Source: Spirochaetaceae bacterium (GTDB taxonomy: Bacteria > Spirochaetota > Spirochaetia > Treponematales > Breznakiellaceae). Taken from it: a stretch of DNA of 5,365 nt. The stretch lies in NCBI GenBank assembly GCA_031269165.1, contig JAISZQ010000086.1, positions 1 to 5,365 of the forward strand, written 5' to 3'. Below are positions 1-4,101 of the stretch, in pieces (position 1 is the stretch's first letter; the number at the start of each line of letters is the position of its first letter). The notes beneath the pieces are model-generated. The model searched no databases. It was not told where the DNA came from and was given only the letters and a program-made list of their open reading frames with translations. The position numbers were made by a program, and so were the translations under genes.

Positions 1-25
1 TCAGCGCGTATTCGCAACGCCATGT

Positions 26-87
26 CCGGCGCACATTCGCGTACATTCGCGGACAAAAAAACTAAAAATCTGTGTGATCCGTTGACC
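26..87. repeat. Degenerate dispersed-repeat fragment upstream of tRNA operon
   Basis: The nonamer ACATTCGCG occurs twice in close succession (about 34-42 and 44-52), followed by an A-rich stretch and a TGTGTGATCCGTTG segment. From memory, stretches of this style (ATTCGTG repeats followed by ATCCGTG repeats) are common dispersed intergenic repeats in several bacterial phyla. Here only the short internal duplication is directly visible. No gene is supported in positions 1-174: one frame stays open from the left edge to 186 but does not read like a protein. Confidence 0.3.
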
Positions 88-120
88 ACTCTTATATTCC
101 ATTGGCTTAAGTTGTTGACA

Positions 121-161
121 GGGGAAGGCTTTCCCCCCTTTGCTGGTTTTGGAACAGGCTC
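121..161 (-). repeat. Repeat family R2, copy 1 (conserved box plus G-rich hairpin)
   Basis: Read on the minus strand this begins GAGCCTGTTCCAAAACC and then, after a short spacer, forms a perfect hairpin GGGGAA-AGCC-TTCCCC (121-136). The same arrangement, box then G-rich hairpin with a near-identical AGYC loop, recurs on the plus strand at 2911-2954 just after ssrA. The 17-base boxes differ at two positions, both C/T. It lies just upstream of the tRNA promoter. Function is unknown; there is no T-run at the hairpin that would make it a standard terminator. Confidence 0.5.
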
Positions 162-174
162 ACTTTATTTTCTC

Positions 175-203
175 TTGAAGCACTAAGCGCGGTCTGCTAT
201 ACT
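175..203 (+). promoter_or_regulatory. Sigma70-type promoter for tRNA-Leu and downstream genes
   Basis: A -35 box TTGAAG (175-180) and a -10 box TATACT (198-203) are separated by exactly 17 bases. Transcription would start near 210, giving a leader of about 60 nt before the tRNA. That leader contains an imperfect stem (CCCAA 218-222 with TTGGG 228-232, extended by GGTT 214-217 with AACC 237-240). No other promoter is apparent before the two protein genes downstream. Confidence 0.8.
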
Positions 204-271
204 AGGAGATGCTGGTTCCCAAACAGATTGGGTGGAAACCGGCGGGCGCTTTTACGGCGTCTCTTTGCCAT

Positions 272-354
272 GCCGAGGTGGTGGAATGGTAGACACCGGG
301 GACTTAAAATCCCCTGGCCGGAAGGCCGTGTGAGTTCAAATCTCATCCTCGGCA
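272..354 (+). tRNA. tRNA-Leu (anticodon UAA)
   Basis: An 83-base class II tRNA. The acceptor stem GCCGAGG (272-278) pairs perfectly with CCTCGGC (347-353), and the discriminator is A354. The anticodon stem GGGGA (298-302) pairs with TCCCC (310-314) around the loop CTTAAAA, so the anticodon is TAA (305-307), reading UUA leucine codons. A long variable arm (GGCC-GGAA-GGCC, 316-327), typical of leucine tRNAs, is followed by a T arm with loop TTCAAAT (335-341). The 3' CCA is not encoded and must be added after processing. The next gene's ATG begins at 357, so only two bases separate tRNA and reading frame, which strongly suggests co-transcription from the promoter at 175-203. Confidence 0.97.
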
Positions 355-356
355 GG

Positions 357-1373
357 ATGTCAATAAGTTTCAAAAGTATTTTGGTTGCGGCGGTTCTTTT
401 CTTTAGTATCGTTGGTTTATCGTTTGCGGGGAGGAAGGCGCAGAGCAGTCCTCCCGTCGAGGAAAACGTGGTTGTTTTTGAAGAAGAGCCTTTGCCGGTG
501 CCCGAGGAGTTTGTGTCCGTGCCGATGGTTGAGTCCAACGAGCCGCCTGAGGAAGAGGAAGTGGATCGGGGTGAAACGGTGATGAAGGCGCTGGCCGCCG
601 CCCACCCGAAACGTATCGGCCCCGCGGAATTGCGTGACGGCGACTGGGCGGTTTTCCTGCGCGGCGAGTGGTTCTACTATGCGGACGGTCGTTTTTTGCC
701 GGAACATCTGCGTTCCGCTAGCGAGGAATACGACCTGCTTCCCTTCTATCCTTATCCCGAAGAACTGCCGCCCTGGGAAACGCCTGACGAGGAAACAGCC
801 GCCCGGTTTCGGGAAGCGGAAACCAATCGGCAGACGCGGCCTTCGAAGCGGTCAACGTATTTTTTTGACGCTCTGTGGAATGTGCGGACGAGGGCGGAGG
901 CGTGGGAACAGGTAAAAACGATCCGTTTTTTGGGGAAAGAGACGCTGGTTCATCACGCGATCCTCGAAGAGCTGGCTATGGTCGAGCAAAAGATAAACCG
1001 TCTCGCCCAAACCGACGCGCAGGTGCGGAACTGGGTAAAGTCAATAACCACGGTTACCGCGTGGAACTGGCGGAATATTGCCGATATTCAAACCCGTTCG
1101 AACCACGCGTACGGCATAGCGATTGACCTTCTTCCGTCAAACAGCGCGTTGCGCGGGTTTGAGACCTATTGGCTTTGGGCTCGGCAAAGAAGGGCTGACT
1201 GGTGGGCGGTTCCCTACAAAAGCAGGTATCAGCCGCCCGATGCGGTGATCAAGGCGTTTGAAAGTTACGGGTTTATCTGGGGCGGTAAATGGACGTTTTA
1301 CGATACGATGCACTTTGAATACCGGCCGGAACTCCTGTTGTTAAACGACATAAAGATAAGCGGAGAGTACTGA
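357..1373 (+). CDS. Exported M15-family zinc D,D-carboxypeptidase-like protein (VanY/M15_4 type)
   Basis: A 338-residue protein. Residues 1-24 form a signal peptide (basic n-region, AAVLFFSIVGL core, likely cleavage after SFA); there is no lipobox cysteine. Residues 31-70 are a Pro/Glu-rich acidic linker, and 95-115 a Trp/Tyr-rich segment. The C-terminal domain (about 225-328) carries the M15 signature: SNHAYGIAID gives zinc ligands His250 and Asp257, and WGGKWTFYDTMHFEY gives the catalytic acid Asp316 and third zinc ligand His319. M15 enzymes cut D-Ala-D-Ala or related peptidoglycan peptide bonds, so a periplasmic wall-trimming role is likely; exact substrate is not shown. The ATG is only two bases after tRNA-Leu. 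Longer upstream starts would translate the tRNA and are rejected. No usable Shine-Dalgarno exists, so initiation may be leaderless after tRNA 3' processing. The stop overlaps the next gene's ATG. Confidence 0.9.
   Translation: MSISFKSILVAAVLFFSIVGLSFAGRKAQSSPPVEENVVVFEEEPLPVPEEFVSVPMVESNEPPEEEEVDRGETVMKALAAAHPKRIGPAELRDGDWAVFLRGEWFYYADGRFLPEHLRSASEEYDLLPFYPYPEELPPWETPDEETAARFREAETNRQTRPSKRSTYFFDALWNVRTRAEAWEQVKTIRFLGKETLVHHAILEELAMVEQKINRLAQTDAQVRNWVKSITTVTAWNWRNIADIQTRSNHAYGIAIDLLPSNSALRGFETYWLWARQRRADWWAVPYKSRYQPPDAVIKAFESYGFIWGGKWTFYDTMHFEYRPELLLLNDIKISGEY
1362..1367 (+). promoter_or_regulatory. Ribosome binding site of the second operon gene
   Basis: GGAGAG lies five bases before the ATG at 1373, inside the last codons of the M15 gene. 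It supports the ATG at 1373 over the alternative in-frame ATG at 1388, and together with the TGATG stop/start overlap suggests translational coupling. Confidence 0.7.
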
Positions 1374-2218
1374 TGCGGCGCGTATATATGCGTTGCGTCT
1401 TGGACAAGGTATTGACGCGGCGTTCAATAGGGGTTGTTCTTTTCTTGTGCGCCGTTGTCCCCGCCTTGTTCCCCACGACGCTCACGATCGCGGGCGGCAC
1501 AACCCCGGAGAATATCGTGGCTGCAATAGACGGCGATCTTTCGACATATTCCCGTTACGATGTCGGTTTTAACATTGATCCGGTGCTGCGTAAGTTGGTT
1601 TATGGCGGCGCGACGTTCAATATGTGGCTGTTCCGTTTTGGCATTGGCGCGTTTTTTTCGGCTTTCAACGAAGGGGGCGTAAAATACGCGCCGGGCTTTT
1701 CCGGGAGTGTCGGCATTGAAGCGCCCGGGGTGATTTCAGTTTATGTTGAGTATGGGCTGAATCCATTCCCCCATTTGAGCAGCGATAGCGAGGTACATGC
1801 GGATTACGGAAAACTGGAGGCGGCGATTTGGCTGCCCCATATTCGTCCCCGGTTCATTATGCAAAGAAAATCGTTGACGGTGGAACCGGCGGGCAACTAT
1901 TTCCTCGACGATTCCCTTGTCCGCTATCAGGTATTGCTTGATATTTTCTTTAAAACCTCGCCTTTTTTGATAACCCTCGGTGCGGGAACCGAGACGTTGC
2001 ATAAAATTTCCAAGCCGCTTCCCACTGCCGCGCCTTCCGTTCGGCGCAAGGAAACGGAGACGGCCTCCACATTCGCGTCTCTTGAGGTTTCGTGGAACAT
2101 ATATCCTGCGTGGACCTTGTTCCTGAATGTTGAGGCGCCGCTTTCCTCGCAGGGTGAAACCGCTCTTTTCAAAGCCGCCGTCGGCCTCAAGATTGCGCTG
2201 TCCGATTTTTTCGAGTAG
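1373..2218 (+). CDS. Exported protein of unknown function, probable outer-membrane beta-barrel
   Basis: A 281-residue protein that I do not recognise as a named family. The N-terminus has a basic n-region (to Arg17), a hydrophobic core at about 20-33 (GVVLFLCAVVPALF) and a likely cleavage site near TIA-GG (residue 40). The mature part is rich in alternating hydrophobic/polar stretches with Gly, Tyr, Phe and Trp (for example FNMWLFRFGIGAFFSAF, GVISVYVEYGLNP, ASLEVSWNIYPAWTLFLNV) separated by polar turns. It ends with amphipathic AAVGLKIALSDFFE. This pattern suggests a beta-barrel of perhaps 10-14 strands; that is inference. The final residue is Glu rather than the usual Phe, so the beta-signal is imperfect. 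The ATG overlaps the upstream TGA by one base and has its own GGAGAG site, so the gene is co-expressed with the M15 peptidase. Confidence 0.8.
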   Translation: MRRVYMRCVLDKVLTRRSIGVVLFLCAVVPALFPTTLTIAGGTTPENIVAAIDGDLSTYSRYDVGFNIDPVLRKLVYGGATFNMWLFRFGIGAFFSAFNEGGVKYAPGFSGSVGIEAPGVISVYVEYGLNPFPHLSSDSEVHADYGKLEAAIWLPHIRPRFIMQRKSLTVEPAGNYFLDDSLVRYQVLLDIFFKTSPFLITLGAGTETLHKISKPLPTAAPSVRRKETETASTFASLEVSWNIYPAWTLFLNVEAPLSSQGETALFKAAVGLKIALSDFFE

Positions 2219-2230
2219 CCGAGGCTGTTG

Positions 2231-2254
2231 CCCTTTTGGGGGCATTGAAAAGGG
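2231..2254 (+). other. Hairpin just after the beta-barrel gene (possible weak terminator)
   Basis: CCCTTTT (2231-2237) pairs with AAAAGGG (2248-2254) across a ten-base loop, starting 13 bases after the stop codon. There is no following T-run, so intrinsic termination would be inefficient; it may be an mRNA 3'-end stabiliser. Confidence 0.3.
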
Positions 2255-2290
2255 GAAACGAACCACGAACCAACACGAACAAATGCGTCT

Positions 2291-2388
2291 GTCATTGCGA
2301 GTGAGCCACCCGTTAGAGCGGGCGAAGCAATCCAGTGGAGGGCCTGTCCCCGTCTGGATTGCTTCGTCGCTTTGCTCCTCGCAATGAC
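2291..2388. repeat. Palindromic repeat R1, copy 1 (98 bp, variant left arm)
   Basis: It begins GTCATTGCGAG and ends with the inverse CTCGCAATGAC; the inner arms GAAGCAATCCAG and CTGGATTGCTTC pair around a GGAG..CTCC-like tip. This copy has a longer left-arm module containing CCCGTTAGAGCGGG (a small palindrome) where most copies have a short GCGAAGC. It is joined to copy 2 by the 12-base linker GACAGTTCCCAT. No transposase is encoded. Confidence 0.9.
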
Positions 2389-2400
2389 GACAGTTCCCAT

Positions 2401-2481
2401 GTCATTGCGAGCGAAGCGAAGCAATCTAGTGGAGGGTCTTTTCCGTCTGGATTGCTTCGTCGCTTTGCTCCTCGCAATGAC
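2401..2481. repeat. Palindromic repeat R1, copy 2 (81 bp, standard form)
   Basis: A standard-length unit with outer arms GTCATTGCGAG and CTCGCAATGAC, inner arms GAAGCAATCTAG and CTGGATTGCTTC, and a right-arm module GTCGCTTTGCTC. It ends 23 bases before the -35 box of the ssrA promoter, so the repeat abuts the promoter without disrupting it. Confidence 0.9.
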
Positions 2482-2504
2482 GGCATTTTCCATTCGCGTA
2501 GCAC

Positions 2505-2533
2505 TTGACCTATTTTGTCAGATGTGGTAGACT
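2505..2533 (+). promoter_or_regulatory. Sigma70-type promoter of ssrA
   Basis: TTGACC (2505-2510) and TAGACT (2528-2533) are spaced by 17 bases. The predicted start around 2540-2542 coincides with the first base of mature tmRNA, so there is little or no 5' leader. Confidence 0.85.
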
Positions 2534-2541
2534 AACGTAAT

Positions 2542-2903
2542 GGGGGTGCACCGGTTTCGACTGGTACGCTTCGGGATGTATATTGCAGGTGGAGAGGCCG
2601 GAACTCCTAATATGTTCGGCAAACTTTTAACTGCCAACTACGACAGTTACGATTACGCCCTCGCGGCATAATCGCGTGGAACAGTTCCCGCCGCCTTGAG
2701 GGGCTGTCTCCGCGTCGCAATCGAGGCTGGTTATTACGCGGCGTCCGGACGCGGTGTAACAAGATATTCCCGAACTAAGGGCAGGAAGCGCGCCGTACCG
2801 CAAACCCTGCTCCGACACGCGATGTATTCGCTTACGTGCGGCTAAACCTGTAGAGATGTATGTTTCGCGTATTAGGACGCGGGTCCGACTCCCGCCACCT
2901 CCA
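2542..2903 (+). ncRNA. ssrA: tmRNA (transfer-messenger RNA)
   Basis: A 362-base one-piece tmRNA that rescues stalled ribosomes with SmpB and tags incomplete proteins for proteolysis. The tRNA-like part is formed by 5' GGGGGTG (2542-2548) pairing with 3' CACCTCC (2896-2902), discriminator A2903, and a T arm GCGGG/CCCGC (2879-2883, 2891-2895). The conserved GGTTTCGACTGG follows the 5' end. A first pseudoknot is visible: GGAG (2591-2594) with CTCC (2604-2607), and GCCG (2597-2600) with CGGC (2617-2620). The tag frame starts at resume codon GCC (2633) and stops at TAA (2669-2671), encoding ANYDSYDYALAA, close to the treponemal tag. Oddities: CCA is not encoded, and the T loop reads TCCGACT, with C where position 55 is normally U. 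Confidence 0.96.
2633..2671 (+). other. ssrA: tmRNA proteolysis-tag reading frame
   Basis: Twelve codons plus TAA give ANYDSYDYALAA. With the charged alanine of the tRNA-like part, the full tag is A-ANYDSYDYALAA. The C-terminal ALAA is the degron recognised by ClpXP-type proteases. The upstream TTTTAACT before the GCC resume codon is the region where SmpB sets the frame in known tmRNAs. Confidence 0.92.
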
Positions 2904-2910
2904 TTCTTTA

Positions 2911-2954
2911 GAGCCCGTTTCAAAACCCGGCAGGGAGGGGGAAGTCTCCCCCTC
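2911..2954 (+). repeat. Repeat family R2, copy 2 (conserved box plus G-rich hairpin)
   Basis: GAGCCCGTTTCAAAACC (2911-2927) matches the box of the copy at 121-161 at 15 of 17 positions. After a short spacer comes a perfect 8-bp hairpin GAGGGGGA-AGTC-TCCCCCTC (2935-2954) with an equivalent loop. It begins eight bases after the end of ssrA. It could help define the ssrA 3' end, but no T-run follows. Confidence 0.5.
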
Positions 2955-2988
2955 GCTCCAGCCGCTTCGCGTCTTACGCTACCCCCTC

Positions 2989-3008
2989 TACGGGGGAGTT
3001 CCCCCGTA
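2989..3008 (+). other. Perfect GC-rich hairpin downstream of ssrA
   Basis: TACGGGGGA (2989-2997) and TCCCCCGTA (3000-3008) form a nine-base inverted repeat around GT. Together with the hairpin at 2935-2954 it makes a double stem-loop in a GC-rich block (about 2928-3040) that carries no gene. It may act as a transcript end or processing site for ssrA, but lacks a T-tract. Confidence 0.45.
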
Positions 3009-3054
3009 ACGCCCCCCGGATCGCTGCGGGTGCTCTCTCTCACGAACAAAAGCG

Positions 3055-3080
3055 TCATTGTCCACAAAAAAAAAGCCCCA
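3055..3080. repeat. Partial duplicate of the porin terminator's left half
   Basis: The stretch containing GTCCACA, a run of nine A and GCCCC resembles 3606-3634 (CATTCGTCCCACAAC, six A, GCCCCGGCC), which is the outer half of the terminator at 3620-3659. No matching right arm follows here; a palindromic-repeat segment starts instead. It looks like a terminator remnant. Confidence 0.35.
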
Positions 3081-3083
3081 CCC

Positions 3084-3104
3084 GTCATTGCGAGCGAACC
3101 CCCT
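3084..3104. repeat. Palindromic repeat R1, 21-bp outer-arm fragment A
   Basis: It starts with the R1 outer arm GTCATTGCGAGCG, then AACCCCCT, and stops where a complete unit begins. An identical 21-base fragment sits at 3440-3460, again immediately before a unit with the same diagnostic variants. Confidence 0.8.
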
Positions 3105-3198
3105 GTCATTGCGGGCGAAGCGAAGCAACCCAGTGGAGGGCCTTCCCCGTCTGGATTGTTTCGTCGCTGACGGCAAATTGCCGCCTCCTCGCAATGAC
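3105..3198. repeat. Palindromic repeat R1, copy 3 (94 bp, palindrome inserted in right arm)
   Basis: Inner-arm variants are GAAGCAACCCAG on the left and CTGGATTGTTTC on the right. The right-arm module contains a 13-base palindrome CGGCAAATTGCCG (3171-3183) that other copies lack. It ends CTCGCAATGAC and is followed by linker GACAGTTCCGCCC. Confidence 0.9.
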
Positions 3199-3211
3199 GA
3201 CAGTTCCGCCC

Positions 3212-3292
3212 GTCATTGCGAGCGAAGCGAAGCAATCCAGTGAGGGGCCTTTCTCGTCTGGATTGCTTCGTCGCCATGCTCCTCGCAATGAC
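3212..3292. repeat. Palindromic repeat R1, copy 4 (81 bp)
   Basis: A standard-length unit with consensus inner arms GAAGCAATCCAG and CTGGATTGCTTC and right-arm module GTCGCCATGCTC. It is flanked on both sides by the same 13-base linker GACAGTTCCGCCC, giving a local period of 94 bp. Confidence 0.9.
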
Positions 3293-3305
3293 GACAGTTC
3301 CGCCC

Positions 3306-3384
3306 GTCATTGCGAGCGAAGCGAAGCGATCCAGTGGAGGGCCTTCTCCGTCTGGATTGCTTCACCCTGCGGGTTCGCAATGAC
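3306..3384. repeat. Palindromic repeat R1, copy 5 (79 bp, variant right arm)
   Basis: The left arm is near consensus (GAAGCGATCCAG). The right-arm module is ACCCTGCGGGTT, containing the small inverted repeat CCC-TGC-GGG, in place of GTCGCTTTGCTC. The outer arm is TTCGCAATGAC. The usual linker does not follow; a degenerate stretch with GCTTTCGCTATGAC (3397-3410) does, possibly an eroded right end of another copy. Confidence 0.88.
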
Positions 3385-3420
3385 GGCCATGCCACGCTTT
3401 CGCTATGACGATCCCCGCCC

Positions 3421-3460
3421 GTCATTGCGCGAGCCCGCCGTCATTGCGAGCGAACCCCCT
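3421..3460. repeat. Palindromic repeat R1, two stacked outer-arm fragments (B and C)
   Basis: GTCATTGCGCGAGCCCGCC (3421-3439) is followed directly by a second outer-arm fragment (3440-3460) identical to fragment A at 3084-3104. Both are left ends only, directly abutting the next full copy, which suggests repeated insertion or recombination at the GTCATTGCG end. Confidence 0.8.
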
Positions 3461-3541
3461 GTCATTGCGGGCGAAGCGAAGCAACCCAGTGGAGAGCCTT
3501 CCCCATTTGGATTGTTTCGTCGCCATGCTCCTCGCAATGAC
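3461..3541. repeat. Palindromic repeat R1, copy 6 (81 bp, duplicate of copy 3 lineage)
   Basis: It shares with copy 3 the variants GTCATTGCGGGC, GAAGCAACCCAG and GGATTGTTTC. The first 84 bases of fragment C plus copy 6 differ from fragment A plus copy 3 at about three positions. Unlike copy 3 it carries the common right module GTCGCCATGCTC. It is followed by linker GACAGTTCCAAT. Confidence 0.9.
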
Positions 3542-3553
3542 GACAGTTCCAAT

Positions 3554-3600
3554 GTCATTGCGAGCGAAGCGAAGCAATCCAGTGGGAGGGCCTTCTCCGT
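3554..3600. repeat. Palindromic repeat R1, copy 7 (truncated left half)
   Basis: The left arm and tip are consensus-like up to CCTTCTCCGT, then the sequence departs into TATCCATTCG, so the right arm is missing. The break lies 19 bases before the A-run of the porin terminator. Confidence 0.88.
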
Positions 3601-3619
3601 TATCCATTCGTCCCACAAC

Positions 3620-3659
3620 AAAAAAGCCCCGGCCATCCCATTGGGACGGCCGGGGCTTT
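3620..3659 (-). terminator. Rho-independent terminator of the porin-like gene
   Basis: Nine base pairs GCCCCGGCC (3626-3634) with GGCCGGGGC (3648-3656), then an A/C mismatch, then TCCC (3636-3639) with GGGA (3643-3646) around ATT. On the minus strand the stem is followed by six T (3625-3620), the standard intrinsic terminator form. On the plus strand only three T follow (3657-3659), so it may work weakly in that direction too and block read-through from the ssrA side. Confidence 0.92.
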
Positions 3660-3669
3660 CACGCTCATC

Positions 3670-3688
3670 TAGCCTTCCGCGAAGGCTA
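3670..3688 (-). other. Perfect 8-bp hairpin between porin stop and terminator
   Basis: TAGCCTTC (3670-3677) pairs with GAAGGCTA (3681-3688) around CGC, 12 bases past the porin stop codon and just before the terminator. It probably stabilises the mRNA 3' end. Confidence 0.55.
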
Positions 3689-3699
3689 AACCCGTAACC

Positions 3700-4101
3700 C
3701 TAGAACTTCCAGTTGAAGTCAACCTGGAACTGGTTCGTAAACGCGCTCGCCGAACCAATCTTCCAATCGTCGTTGTTGTCGATGTAGTAATACTCAAGAT
3801 TAGTCGCGCCAATCCCGCCGATCTTGTCGAAGATCTCGATGCTGGCGGCGCCAAGCGTGATCGTCGCGCCCGGCTTGACCCACACGCCCGCGCCCGGACG
3901 ATACGTGGATTTATACCAATTGTTGTCGTCCTTCTTGAGCGCGACATCGCCCGCGATCCACAGCAGGTTGTCCGACCCGATCTTCAGATACGGGGCAACC
4001 GTCCCTATGGTGTATGTCGCGCCGATTTCAAACCCGACTGCCATGTCGCCGTAGGTCTCGACCGGGCGGTACTTCACGTAAGTACTCTTCGTACTATCCA
4101 C
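3700..4101 (-). CDS. C-terminal fragment of a porin-like outer-membrane beta-barrel (out of frame with its N-terminal part)
   Basis: The 133-residue frame begins at a GTG (4101-4099) that is almost certainly not a native start. It continues the barrel of the upstream frame with regular 8-11 residue amphipathic strands: VKYRPVETYGDMAVGFEIGA, TVAPYLKIGSDNLLWIAGDV, AGVWVKPGATITLGAASIEI, LEYYYIDNNDDWKIGS. It ends NQFQVDFNWKF, a textbook C-terminal beta-signal (alternating hydrophobics and terminal Phe) recognised by the BAM machinery. The preceding frame overlaps it by eight bases and stops at 4094-4096. Removing one G from the seven-G run at 4106-4112 joins them as ..VKVGGNVDSTKSTYVKY.. without a stop. 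The gene has a dedicated terminator 41 bases downstream. As it stands this fragment should not be translated or exported by itself. Confidence 0.75.
   Translation of the reverse strand: MDSTKSTYVKYRPVETYGDMAVGFEIGATYTIGTVAPYLKIGSDNLLWIAGDVALKKDDNNWYKSTYRPGAGVWVKPGATITLGAASIEIFDKIGGIGATNLEYYYIDNNDDWKIGSASAFTNQFQVDFNWKF

Noticed and set aside
115..143. TTGACA at 115-120 as a -35 box
   Set aside because: No acceptable -10 box at 16-18 bases; the downstream TTGAAG-17-TATACT is far better.
1..186. Open frame from the left edge to TAA at 184-186 as the tail of an upstream gene
   Set aside because: Composition is not protein-like and it runs through repeat-like sequence and a hairpin; chance openness is likely.
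228..356. Upstream in-frame starts (228 and 270) extending the M15 peptidase
   Set aside because: They would translate the whole tRNA-Leu and put the signal peptide in the interior.
2681..2690. AACAGTTCCC within ssrA resembling the repeat linker GACAGTTCC
   Set aside because: Only about eight bases shared, inside a conserved RNA gene; treated as coincidence.
3084..3600. CRISPR array
   Set aside because: The long units are palindromic and variable, and the short linkers are nearly constant, the reverse of repeat/spacer organisation; no cas genes.
1927..3697. Many open frames on both strands through the repeat block, with recurring peptides such as VIARSKATKQSRR and LLRFARNDG
   Set aside because: They are translations of the palindromic repeat and its complement, with no ribosome sites or protein-like composition; known type of spurious annotation.
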